From assembly GCF_000385135.1 (NCBI RefSeq), contig NZ_ARQM01000004.1, positions 1 through 64,000 of the forward strand: a DNA stretch of 64,000 nt, given 5' to 3'. The stretch's first letter is position 1. Every line of letters starts with the position of its first letter. The notes beneath the pieces are model-generated. The model saw only the letters and a program-made list of their open reading frames with translations, searched no databases and was not told where the DNA came from. The DNA comes from Promicromonospora sukumoe 327MFSha3.1. GTDB taxonomy: Bacteria > Actinomycetota > Actinomycetes > Actinomycetales > Cellulomonadaceae. Made by a program: the position numbers and the translations under genes. Shown here piece after piece: positions 42,516 to 50,610 of the stretch.

Positions 42516-43829
42516 ATGTCTGTACACCACATCCGGAACCGCAGGACGGCGGGAACCGCCGCCGTCCTCGGGACGGCGCTGGCCCTGTCCGCGTGCGCGG
42601 GCGGGACCGACGCACCGGTCGGGGAGCCCGAGACCCCGTCCGAACCGGTCGACCTGCGCATGACCGTCTGGACGGCGGACGAGACGCAGCTCGACCTCTT
42701 CCAGTCCATCGCCGACGCCTACGTGGCCGAGAACCCGGAGCTGGTCTCGAGCGTGAAGTTCGAGACCATCCCGTTCGAGGACTACACCACCGCCCTGACC
42801 ACCCAGCTCGCGGGCGGCAACGCCCCGGACCTGGCCTGGATCTTCGAGAGCAACGCCCCGGAGTTCGTCTCCAGCGGCGCGCTCGTGGACCTGCGCCCGG
42901 TGCTGGAGGGCACCGAGGGCTACGCGTTCGACGACCTCGTGCCCAGCGCCCTGACCCTGTGGGAGGACGGCGACGGCCTGTACGCCTACCCCTTCTCCAA
43001 CAGCCCGTTCGCGATGTTCGTCAACACCGACCAGATCGAGGCGGCGGGCCAGCCCAACCCGGTCGACCTGGTGGCCGACGGCGGCTGGACGTTCGACGCG
43101 GCGCGCGACATCGCCGCGGCCACGGCCGAGAAGTCCGGCAAGCAGGGTCTGGTGGTGCGCGACTTCGACTACCAGTCGTGGGAGAACCTGGCCACGGTCT
43201 GGTCCGGCTGGAAGGCCGCTCCGTGGAGCGCGGACGGCACGCAGTGCACGTTCACGGACCCGGCGATGGTCGACGCCATGACCTGGTTCCACGACGCCGT
43301 GTTCACCGACGCCGCGATGCCCGCGCCGGGCACCACCGCCGACTTCTTCGCCGGTGACGCCGCCATGACGATCACGCAGATCAGCCGGGCCTCGGCGCTC
43401 GACGACTCCTTCCAGTGGGACATCGTGCCGCTGCCCGAGGGCCCGGCCGGCAAGCAGAACGTCGTGGGCCAGGCCGGGGTCGGGGTCTTCGCCGCGGGCG
43501 AGCACCCGGACGTTGCCGCCGACTTCCTGGCGTACTTCACCAACGCGGAGAACGCCGAGCAGCTCGCGGCCTACTTCCCGCCGCCGCGCCAGTCGCTGCT
43601 CAACGGCGAGAGCCTCGCGGCCGCCAACCCCAAGCTGACGTCCGAGCAGCTCGAGGCCGTGGTGGTCCAGGGCGTGGAGGACGCCGTCACCAAGCCGGCG
43701 CACAAGAACTTCGCCAAGCTGTCCGAGACCGTGCGCGCCGAGCTCGACGCGCTGTGGGTCGAGGACGCCGACGTCGAGGCCGTGCTGACCGACACCTGCG
43801 CGGCGGTCACGCCGCTGCTGGAGGACTGA
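42516..43829 (+). CDS. ABC transporter sugar-binding lipoprotein (family 1)
   Basis: 437 aa, AAAGGAG upstream of ATG 42516. Lipoprotein signal with lipobox LSAC near residue 27 after basic HHIRNRRTAG. The mature part shows the family-1 solute-binding pattern: LRMTVWTADETQLDLFQSIADAY, VKFETIPFEDYTTALTTQLAGGNAPDLAWI, and YPFSNSPFAMFVNTDQIEAAG. Captures a sugar for the two permeases that follow. No ATPase is encoded in the operon, so a shared MsmK/MsiK-type ATPase would energise it, as is usual in actinobacteria. Confidence 0.88.
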   Translation: MSVHHIRNRRTAGTAAVLGTALALSACAGGTDAPVGEPETPSEPVDLRMTVWTADETQLDLFQSIADAYVAENPELVSSVKFETIPFEDYTTALTTQLAGGNAPDLAWIFESNAPEFVSSGALVDLRPVLEGTEGYAFDDLVPSALTLWEDGDGLYAYPFSNSPFAMFVNTDQIEAAGQPNPVDLVADGGWTFDAARDIAAATAEKSGKQGLVVRDFDYQSWENLATVWSGWKAAPWSADGTQCTFTDPAMVDAMTWFHDAVFTDAAMPAPGTTADFFAGDAAMTITQISRASALDDSFQWDIVPLPEGPAGKQNVVGQAGVGVFAAGEHPDVAADFLAYFTNAENAEQLAAYFPPPRQSLLNGESLAAANPKLTSEQLEAVVVQGVEDAVTKPAHKNFAKLSETVRAELDALWVEDADVEAVLTDTCAAVTPLLED

Positions 43830-43831
43830 TC

Positions 43832-44722
43832 GTGGCAACAGCGTCAGCGGCGGTGCGCCGCGACTGGCTCGTCGGGTACACGATGGTCGCCCCGGTGGTC
43901 CTGGGGTCCCTCGCCTTCGTCGTCCTGCCGCTCGGCATGGTGGTCTGGTACTCCCTGCACGAGTGGAACGTCCTGGCGAACACCTTCACGTTCGTCGGGG
44001 CGGAGAACTACCAGCGGATGGCGTCCGACCCGGGGCTGGGCGACGCGCTCCTGGCGACCGTGTGGTTCTCGATCGGGCTCGTCGTGGTGAACATCGCGCT
44101 GGCGCTGTTGCTCGCCGTGCTGCTCAACCAGAAGCTGCCCGGCACCACCACGTTCCGGACCTTCTTCTTCTCGCCCGTCGTCGTCTCGCTCGTCGCGTGG
44201 ACCATCGTCTGGAGCTTCCTGCTCCAGGCCGACGGCGGCATCAACGGGTTCCTGTCCGTGCTCGGCGCCGAGGGCCCCAACTGGCTGCGGCACCCCACCA
44301 CGGCCATGATCGCCGTCGTCATCGTGCAGGTCTTCAAGAACGTCGGCCTGAACATGATCCTGTTCCTCGCCGCGCTGCAGGGCGTGCCCGAGGAGCTGCA
44401 GGAGGCGGCCCGGCTCGACGGCGCCGGCGCGTGGCGGCGCTTCCGGTCGATCACCCTGCCGCTGATCAGCCCCACCATCCTGCTGGTCTCGATCATCACG
44501 ATCGTCGGCTCGCTCGAGGTGTTCGCACAGATCGACGTCCTCACCGGCGGCGGCCCCGGCAACTCGACCACGGTGCTCGTCTACTACCTGTACCAGCAGG
44601 CGTTCCGGTTCAACGAGTTCGGCTACGCCAGCGCCCTGGCGGTGCTCCTGTTCCTCATCGTCCTCGTACTGACGCTGCTGCAGTGGCAGTCGCGCAAGAG
44701 GTGGGTCTTCCATGAAGTCTGA
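43832..44722 (+). CDS. Sugar ABC transporter permease, MalF-like
   Basis: 296 aa from GTG 43832, 2 bp after the binding-protein stop. Six membrane segments; first LVGYTMVAPVVLGSLAFVVLPL. The EAA coupling motif with G is at EELQEAARLDGAGAWRRFRSITLPLISPT (about residues 188-216). Forms the translocation pore with the next gene, which it overlaps by 11 bp. Confidence 0.9.
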   Translation: MATASAAVRRDWLVGYTMVAPVVLGSLAFVVLPLGMVVWYSLHEWNVLANTFTFVGAENYQRMASDPGLGDALLATVWFSIGLVVVNIALALLLAVLLNQKLPGTTTFRTFFFSPVVVSLVAWTIVWSFLLQADGGINGFLSVLGAEGPNWLRHPTTAMIAVVIVQVFKNVGLNMILFLAALQGVPEELQEAARLDGAGAWRRFRSITLPLISPTILLVSIITIVGSLEVFAQIDVLTGGGPGNSTTVLVYYLYQQAFRFNEFGYASALAVLLFLIVLVLTLLQWQSRKRWVFHEV

Positions 44723-45671
44723 CGTCATGCCCGCGCCCGCCCCCGGGCGGCCCGGGCCCAGCGCCCCGGCCGTGCCGCCGGGCGACACCCGGGACGCGGC
44801 GCCCGGCCCGGCACGGCGCCCGCCCCTGGGCGTCAGGGCCCGCCGCGGCCTGACCCGGTGGCTGCTCGTGCTCCTCCTGGCCGTGCTGAGCCTGCCGTTC
44901 GTCTTCCCCACGTGGTGGATGGCGACGTCCAGCCTCAAGCCGATGAGCGAGATCCTGCGCCGGGTGCCGACCATCTGGCCGCAGGACCCGTCCCTGGAGG
45001 CCTACGGCCGGGTCTTCACGCTCCAGCCGTTCGCGCAGCAGTACTGGAACTCCCTGTACATCGCGGTGCTGGTCACCCTCGGCACCATGCTGGTGGCGGC
45101 GATGGCGGGCTACGCGTTCGCGCGGATCCGCTTCCCCGGCGCCAACGCCCTGTTCGTGCTGGTGCTCGTGGGCCTGCTGGTCCCGTCCGAGGTGACGATC
45201 GTCCCGCTGTTCCGCATCGTCAACAGCCTCGGGCTCATCAACACCCACTGGCCGCTGATCGTCATCCCCGTGCTCGGGGCGCCCGCCGTGCTGGCCGTGT
45301 TCATCATGCGCCAGTTCTTCCTGGGGCTGCCCACCGAGCTGGAGGAGGCGGGCCGGATCGACGGGCTCGGCCGCTGGGGCGTCTTCTGGCGCATCGCGCT
45401 CCCGCTGTCCCGGTCGGCGCTGGGCGCCGTGGCGATCTTCACGTTCCTCAAGTCCTGGAACCTCTACCTCGAGCCCATCGTGTACCTCTCCAGCAAGGAG
45501 AACTTCACGCTCCCGCAGGCCCTGACGCAGTACGTCGACGCGTACGGCGGGCCCATGTGGAACGTCCAGCTAGCAGCGACGACGCTCACCGTGCTGCCCG
45601 TCCTGGCCGTCTTCCTCCTGGCGCAGAAGCAGTTCGTCCAGGGCCTCGCGCACAGCGGCCTCAAGGGCTGA
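44712..45671 (+). CDS. Sugar ABC transporter permease, MalG-like
   Basis: 319 aa from ATG 44712, with an unusual proline-rich leader of about 45 residues before the first helix (LLVLLLAVLSLPFVFPTWWM). The EAA motif is TELEEAGRIDGLGRWGVFWRIALPLSRSALG (about 212-242). The C-terminal QKQFVQGLAHSGLKG is diagnostic of MalG-type permeases. Last gene of the operon, followed by a terminator hairpin. Confidence 0.9.
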   Translation: MKSDVMPAPAPGRPGPSAPAVPPGDTRDAAPGPARRPPLGVRARRGLTRWLLVLLLAVLSLPFVFPTWWMATSSLKPMSEILRRVPTIWPQDPSLEAYGRVFTLQPFAQQYWNSLYIAVLVTLGTMLVAAMAGYAFARIRFPGANALFVLVLVGLLVPSEVTIVPLFRIVNSLGLINTHWPLIVIPVLGAPAVLAVFIMRQFFLGLPTELEEAGRIDGLGRWGVFWRIALPLSRSALGAVAIFTFLKSWNLYLEPIVYLSSKENFTLPQALTQYVDAYGGPMWNVQLAATTLTVLPVLAVFLLAQKQFVQGLAHSGLKG

Positions 45672-45673
45672 CC

Positions 45674-45705
45674 GACGGCGGCGCGCCCACTGGCGTGCCG
45701 CCGTC
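45674..45705 (+). terminator. Terminator-like hairpin after the sugar ABC operon
   Basis: gacggcggc/gccgccgtc arms (45674-45682, 45697-45705) with a 14-nt loop that itself contains gcgcc..ggcgt pairing. It starts 3 bp after the stop of the last permease. Confidence 0.6.
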
Positions 45706-45838
45706 CGCTCGCCGGGGTGAAAAGCAGGTGTGGTGCTAACGTGAAGCGCTCGGTAAATCGTCGCTTCATGTGTAAAGGAGTCCTGGCCTTCCCTGTGTGA
45801 CCACCCGGCAGACCCGGGCGGAGCGGAGGGCCGTTGTG

Positions 45839-47680
45839 ATGAGTACTTCAGAATCCACCAAGACCCTGCTGGGACGGGTCCAGCACGCGGCGCGCCGGGT
45901 CGAGCGGGCCGCGAAGGGCCCGCAGGACCAGCGCGTCGGCACCGACCGGATCGTCTTCGGCGTCGCAGGTCTTATCGCGCTCGCGTTCATCGTGTGGGGC
46001 TTCGCCAGCCCCGACAGCCTCGGCACGGTGGCGGACAGCGCGCTCAACGGCGTCCTGAAGAACTTCGGCTGGCTGTTCGTCACGGCCGCCACGATCTTCA
46101 CCGTCTTCGTGATCGTGGTCGCGATGGGCAAGTTCGGCAAGATCCCGCTGGGTCAGGACGGCGAGAAGCCGCAGTTCTCGACCCCGTCGTGGATCGCGAT
46201 GATGTTCGCGACCGGCATGGGCATCGGCCTCATGTTCTACGGCGTCGGCGAGCCCCTCTACTTCTACATGGCGCCCCCGCCCGGCACCGTCGACGGCTCC
46301 ACGCCCGCCGCCGCGGCCACGGCGATGGGACAGACCCTCTTCCACTGGACCCTGTACCCCTGGGCCATGTACGCCATCGTCGGTCTCGGCATGGCCTACG
46401 GCACCTACCGCCTGGGCCGCGCGCAGCTGTTCAGCGCGATGTTCACCTCGCTGTTCGGCCGCAAGGCCGTCAACGGCGCCGGCGGCCGGGTCATCAACAT
46501 CCTCGCGATCCTCGCCACCCTGTTCGGCTCCGCGTGCTCCCTGGGCCTCGGTGCCCTGCAGATCGGCGGCGGCATCCAGCACTCGGGCGTCATGGAGTCG
46601 GTCGGCACGGCCACGCTCGTCATGATCATCGCGATCCTGACCTGCCTGTTCGTCGTCTCGGCCGTGTCCGGCATCGAGCGCGGCATCCAGTGGCTGTCCA
46701 ATGCCAACATGTGGCTCGCGCTCCTGCTTGCGATCATCGTCTTCATCGGCGGCCCCACGCTCTTCATCCTGAACGTGCTGCCCGCCTCCCTCGGCGCCTT
46801 CGTCGGCGACCTGCCCGAGATGGCCTCGCGGACCGCCGCGTCCGGCGACCAGTCGCTCGCGGACTGGATGGGCTCCTGGACCATCTTCTACTGGGCCTGG
46901 TGGGTGTCCTGGACGCCGTTCGTCGGCCCGTTCATCGCCCGCATCTCGCGCGGCCGCACGGTGCGCCAGTTCGTCACCGGCGTGCTGCTGGTGCCCTCGA
47001 TCGTGTCGACCATCTGGTTCGCGATCTTCGGTGGCGGTGCCATCGGCCTCCAGGAGCGCGCCGAGCAGGCGCAGGACGCGGGCAAGGCCCTCGCCGCGAT
47101 CGGGGAGGGCGGGGCCGACATCAACTTCGACCTCATCTTCTTCCAGATGCTCGGCGCGCTGCCGGTGCCCACCTGGGTGGGGGTCGCGCTGATGATCCTC
47201 GCGGTCGTGCTCGTGGCCATCTTCTTCGTCACCGGTGCAGACTCCGCGTCGATCATCATGGGCGGGCTCTCGGAGAACGGCGCCGAGGACCCCACCAAGA
47301 AGTCGGTGATCTTCTGGGGCGTCAGCACGGGTGCCGTGGCCGCGGCGATGCTGCTGGCCGGCGGCGACGATCCAGCCGCCGCGCTGAACGGCCTGAAGAA
47401 CATCACCATCGTCTCCGCGCTGCCGTTCGTCGTGGTGATGCTCGTGCTCTGCGTGGCGTTGTGGAAGGACCTCTCCAGCGACCCGCTGGTCCTCAAACGG
47501 GAGCTGGCGGTGCAGGTGCTGGCCGAGACGGTCGACACCGGCGTCGAGAAGCACGACGGCGAGCCGTTCGAGCTCTCCACCTCGGCGTCGTCCGCCACGG
47601 AGGACGCCGACGACACCCCGGCCACGCCGGAGAACGGTGTCCCGGTGGTCGCCGACGGCGGCACCATCACCAAGGACTGA
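45839..47680 (+). CDS. BCCT-family transporter (betaine/choline/carnitine type)
   Basis: 613 aa from ATG 45839 (GGAGGG 8 nt upstream). GTG 45797 is possible but its AAAGGAG is 16 nt away. Twelve membrane helices. Characteristic segments are SPSWIAMMFATGMGIGLMFYGVGEP-like (TPSWIAMMFATGMGIGLMFY, the Gly-rich substrate/sodium site) and FYWAWWVSWTPFVGPFIARISRGR (the tryptophan box of helix 8). Takes up compatible solutes driven by sodium or proton gradients. The charged C-terminal tail (about 55 residues) may sense osmolality as in BetP. Not in an operon with its neighbours. Confidence 0.9.
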   Translation: MSTSESTKTLLGRVQHAARRVERAAKGPQDQRVGTDRIVFGVAGLIALAFIVWGFASPDSLGTVADSALNGVLKNFGWLFVTAATIFTVFVIVVAMGKFGKIPLGQDGEKPQFSTPSWIAMMFATGMGIGLMFYGVGEPLYFYMAPPPGTVDGSTPAAAATAMGQTLFHWTLYPWAMYAIVGLGMAYGTYRLGRAQLFSAMFTSLFGRKAVNGAGGRVINILAILATLFGSACSLGLGALQIGGGIQHSGVMESVGTATLVMIIAILTCLFVVSAVSGIERGIQWLSNANMWLALLLAIIVFIGGPTLFILNVLPASLGAFVGDLPEMASRTAASGDQSLADWMGSWTIFYWAWWVSWTPFVGPFIARISRGRTVRQFVTGVLLVPSIVSTIWFAIFGGGAIGLQERAEQAQDAGKALAAIGEGGADINFDLIFFQMLGALPVPTWVGVALMILAVVLVAIFFVTGADSASIIMGGLSENGAEDPTKKSVIFWGVSTGAVAAAMLLAGGDDPAAALNGLKNITIVSALPFVVVMLVLCVALWKDLSSDPLVLKRELAVQVLAETVDTGVEKHDGEPFELSTSASSATEDADDTPATPENGVPVVADGGTITKD

Positions 47681-47686
47681 CCCCAC

Positions 47687-47730
47687 GTGTCAGACGTACA
47701 GGTCCCTGGAGGGACCTGTACGTCTGACAC
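47687..47730. terminator. Perfect 21-bp hairpin terminator
   Basis: Arms gtgtcagacgtacaggtccct (47687-47707) and its exact complement (47710-47730) with a 2-nt loop, followed by gggcaaaatc. Begins 6 bp after the BCCT stop. Confidence 0.75.
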
Positions 47731-47778
47731 GGGCAAAATCCGTTGCTCGGGGCGCCTTCGACGAAGGACGGTGTCCCC

Positions 47779-48567
47779 ATGACCGATCTTTCCCGCCTGC
47801 TGAAGGCGTACGACGAACAGCTCCGTACCGACGCCGAGACGCCCAGCGCCGTCTCCGTCACGCTCCTCGGGCCCCTGCGGCTCGTGACCTTCCTGGGCGG
47901 CCGGGGCTTCGTCACCTACCGCGACCTCGGCGGTGCCGACGAGGCGGGCGTGCGCGAGCTGGCCGACGGCGCGGTGGCCCACTTCCGGGCCGACGGTGGG
48001 ATCACGAAGGTCGAGTGGAAGACCCGCGGCCACGACCACGCGCCGGGGCTGCACGAGGCCCTGCTGGCGCACGGGTTCGAGCCCGAGGAGCCGGAGTCGA
48101 TCATGATCGGCGAGGCCCGGGCCCTCGCGGTCGACGTCCCGCTGCCCGACGGCGTCACCCTGCGCCGCGTCACCGAGGAGCCGGACGTGCGCGCCATGTG
48201 CGCCATGCAGGACGAGGTGTTCGGCGCCCCGGTCTCGGACAAGACGGCGAACGCGATCCTGCGCCGGCAGTCCATCGACCCCGAGATGGAGCTCTGGGTC
48301 GCCGAGGCCGACGGCCAGATCGTCACCGCCGGCCGGCTGGAGCCCGTTCCGGGCACCGACTTCGCGGGGATCTGGGGCGGCAGCACCCGGCCGGAGTGGC
48401 GCCGCCGGGGCATCTACCGGGCGCTGACGGCGGCCCGCGCGCGCTCGGCGCTGGCGCAGGGCAAGACGCTGATCAACAGCGACTCCACCGAGTACTCGCG
48501 TCCCATCCTGGAGCGTTACGGCTTCGCCAAGGTGTCCACCACGACGCCCTACGTCTGGGAGCGCTGA
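47779..48567 (+). CDS. GNAT-family acetyltransferase
   Basis: 262 aa from ATG 47779. The first 120 residues are a degenerate N-terminal domain; the GNAT core is C-terminal. LWVAEADGQIVTAGRLEPV and FAGIWGGSTRPEWRRRGIYRALTAARARSAL carry the acetyl-CoA-binding R/Q-x-x-G-x-G/A pattern (RRRGIY), followed by INSDSTEYSRPILERYGFAK. The acceptor is unknown. Overlaps the convergent second GNAT gene by 19 bp. Confidence 0.85.
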   Translation: MTDLSRLLKAYDEQLRTDAETPSAVSVTLLGPLRLVTFLGGRGFVTYRDLGGADEAGVRELADGAVAHFRADGGITKVEWKTRGHDHAPGLHEALLAHGFEPEEPESIMIGEARALAVDVPLPDGVTLRRVTEEPDVRAMCAMQDEVFGAPVSDKTANAILRRQSIDPEMELWVAEADGQIVTAGRLEPVPGTDFAGIWGGSTRPEWRRRGIYRALTAARARSALAQGKTLINSDSTEYSRPILERYGFAKVSTTTPYVWER

Positions 48568-49091
48568 GCCCGCCGCCGGCCCATGATGTTGGCCGGCTCG
48601 CTGACGCCGGCGTACCGGAAGCCGGGCACCAGGTCCACGAACCCGAGGCGCCGGTAGAGCACCTTGGCCCGGTCGGCCGGGTCGGCGGTGGTGGACAGCA
48701 GGGTGTGGCGGTGCGGGGTCCGGTCGAGCAGCGTGCGCAGCAGCGCGGTCCCGAGGCCTCGCCCCTGGTAGCCGGGCAGGATCTCCAGCTCGTTGAGCTC
48801 GAACGTGTCCACCGTCCACTCGCCGTGCCCGGCCCGGTCGAGCGCGGGACCCACCTGCTGCGGCCACCAGTGGCCGGGCTGGTAGTCGAACCCGTACACG
48901 AAGCCCACCAGCGCGTCGTCCTCGAACGCGCCGAAGGTCAGCGCGCCGTCGTAGAGGGGCAGGTAGGCGAGCCGGGTGTCGCGGAAGTGGTCGCGGCGCT
49001 CGTCCGAGTAGCCGAAGGCGCGCTGGAAGATGCGGGCGATCTCGTCCGCGCGCCGCAGCACCTCGGAGGTCTCCAGCGCCCGGATCGTCAT
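48549..49091 (-). CDS. GNAT-family acetyltransferase
   Basis: 180 aa, ATG 49091. Core motif LNELEILPGYQGRGLGTALLRTLLD gives the acetyl-CoA pyrophosphate loop QGRGLG; VLYRRLGFVDL is the C-terminal motif B. Unrelated in detail to the convergent GNAT gene, with which it overlaps at the 3' end, and separated by 9 bp from the GGCT-like gene upstream on the same strand. Substrate unknown. Confidence 0.87.
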   Translation of the reverse strand: MTIRALETSEVLRRADEIARIFQRAFGYSDERRDHFRDTRLAYLPLYDGALTFGAFEDDALVGFVYGFDYQPGHWWPQQVGPALDRAGHGEWTVDTFELNELEILPGYQGRGLGTALLRTLLDRTPHRHTLLSTTADPADRAKVLYRRLGFVDLVPGFRYAGVSEPANIMGRRRAQRSQT

Positions 49092-49100
49092 GTCGGCACG

Positions 49101-49742
49101 CTAGCGCCGTCCGCCGGGCTCGGCGCGAGGGACGACGGCGGCCAGATAGGTCGCGACCTCGGCGTCCGTCCAGCCGTGCGCCTCGCGCAGGCCCGCCGAG
49201 ATCATCGCCAGGTACGCCGCGGACGGCGCCGCGTGGGGCCGGCCCGCGTGCCCGTGCGGCGCGGTGAAGGTGAGCATCGGCAGCCCGTCCAGCCGCCCGA
49301 CGGCGACGAGCGTCTCGTACCGGCCCGGTCCCGCGGTGTGGCGAGCGGTGTGGCCCGCGACGCCCGAGCGCAGCCAGGCCTCCATCGGGTCGGCCACGGG
49401 GTAGCGGTGCATCTCCTGGGCGGCGATGTCGGCGAGCTGGGCGGCCGTGATCCGGTACGCGCGGGCCGGTGTCGGGCCCTCGGCGTCGTGGTCGTAGAAG
49501 GCGGTGCCGCCGCCCCACACGGCGGACTCGCCGGCGAACCAGAGCCGCCCGGGCAGGTGGACCGCCCGGTCCTCGCGGGGCGGGGTGCGGTCCCGGGCGC
49601 CGGGGTAGCGCCGCCGCGCGCCGGGCGGCCGCCCGCCCTGGAGGTAGCAGGCCAGCCGGGCCCGGGCCATGTTCGACCCGTAGCTCGCGTACCAGACCTC
49701 GGCGCTCAGCGGGCTCGCCTCGGACTGCTCGGTGGCAGGCAC
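49101..49742 (-). CDS. Gamma-glutamylcyclotransferase-like protein
   Basis: 213 aa, ATG 49742. The N-terminal WYASYGSNMARARLACYLQGG has the YGSNM motif that binds the gamma-glutamyl substrate in GGCT-fold enzymes. RLWFAGESAVWGGGTAFYD and ARAYRITAAQLADI follow the fold. Proteins like this are often called histone deacetylase in actinobacterial genomes, which the sequence does not support. The general-base Glu is not certain. Likely cotranscribed with the downstream GNAT gene (9-bp spacing). Confidence 0.65.
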   Translation of the reverse strand: MPATEQSEASPLSAEVWYASYGSNMARARLACYLQGGRPPGARRRYPGARDRTPPREDRAVHLPGRLWFAGESAVWGGGTAFYDHDAEGPTPARAYRITAAQLADIAAQEMHRYPVADPMEAWLRSGVAGHTARHTAGPGRYETLVAVGRLDGLPMLTFTAPHGHAGRPHAAPSAAYLAMISAGLREAHGWTDAEVATYLAAVVPRAEPGGRR

Positions 49743-49920
49743 ATGGCCGCCACGCTACGTGGTATGCCACCGCCGGGGAACCGTGGTGGTCGTGAACCCG
49801 CCATGACCCGGACCTGGCCCGGACGGAACGCAGGACCCCTCGCGCGCGTTGCCCAGGCGGAGTTGGACAAGCGTCCTAGACTCGATCACGCAGGGATTCT
49901 TACGAGGCGGAGTGTGTGTC

Positions 49921-50376
49921 GTGGTTCAAGGCAAGGTCATCAGGTTCGACGAGGTTCGCGGCTACGGGTTCGTTGCACCGGACACCGGTGGGGACGACGT
50001 GTTCATCCACGTCAACGACCTCGAGTTCGACAAGCGCAACCTCGCCGTGGGCGCGGTCGTGGACTTCGCGGTGGAGGACGGCGACCGGGGCCTGAAGGCC
50101 TCCACGGTCACCCTGGTGGCACCGGCCCCCGCCCTGGCCCCGTCGATGACGGCGGCCGCGGTCGGCGCGGGTGCGGCCACGGCGCCGGTCCCCACCTTCC
50201 TCCCGCCCCTGCCCGACGCCGGTTCGCGGCCCGAGGGCGACGGCCCGTCCGAGCGCGAGCTCGCCGTCGAGGTGACCGAGGTGCTGCTCGCCGGCGTGCC
50301 CACCCTCACCGCCGAGCAGGTGCTCGCGACCCGGGGTGCCTTCGTCGCGGTGGCGCGTTCCCACGGATGGGTGTGA
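49921..50376 (+). CDS. Cold-shock-domain protein with C-terminal extension
   Basis: 151 aa from GTG 49921 with GGAG 8 nt upstream; GTG 49912 is possible. The cold-shock domain (1-67) shows GKVIRFDEVRGYGFVAPDTGGDDVFIHV, i.e. RNP1-like YGFV and RNP2 VFIHV with aromatic nucleic-acid-binding residues. Unlike classic 65-70-aa Csp proteins it has an alanine/proline linker and a helical C-terminal part (ELAVEVTEVLLAGVPTLTAEQVLATRGAFVAVARSHGW), a design seen in other Micrococcales. Probable RNA chaperone. Confidence 0.85.
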   Translation: MVQGKVIRFDEVRGYGFVAPDTGGDDVFIHVNDLEFDKRNLAVGAVVDFAVEDGDRGLKASTVTLVAPAPALAPSMTAAAVGAGAATAPVPTFLPPLPDAGSRPEGDGPSERELAVEVTEVLLAGVPTLTAEQVLATRGAFVAVARSHGWV

Positions 50377-50545
50377 AATTTCACCCGAGGTGTTACCACT
50401 CTGTTTCCGTTCTTGATGCGCGGCGACGGCGCCGCTACGGAGCGATATCAGGTCGGTAACGATCAGATCCGCCAAACGGCGAACTAGGGCAAACCCTCCC
50501 ATCGCGTGAGTAGCGTGAGCGGAAACCATGACGGTGACGGACATC

Positions 50546-50578
50546 TCACCCCCGTGCGCTGCGGCGTAGCGGGGGTGA
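50546..50578 (+). promoter_or_regulatory. Leader hairpin upstream of the oligopeptide-binding protein
   Basis: tcacccccg/cgggggtga arms (50546-50554, 50570-50578) enclose a 15-nt loop, 32 bp before the TTG start. No T-run; may act in mRNA stability or translation. Confidence 0.45.
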
Positions 50579-50610
50579 CCACGGCGCCGGCATTCCCCTG
50601 AGGAGGAACA

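Noticed and set aside
40263-43838. Minus-strand open frame of 1191 codons
   Set aside because: Antisense shadow of the LacI, oxidoreductase and sugar-binding genes, caused by high GC; no motif or start signal.
46888-49770. Minus-strand open frame of 960 codons
   Set aside because: Runs through the BCCT gene antisense and two real minus genes in other frames; composition is GC shadow.
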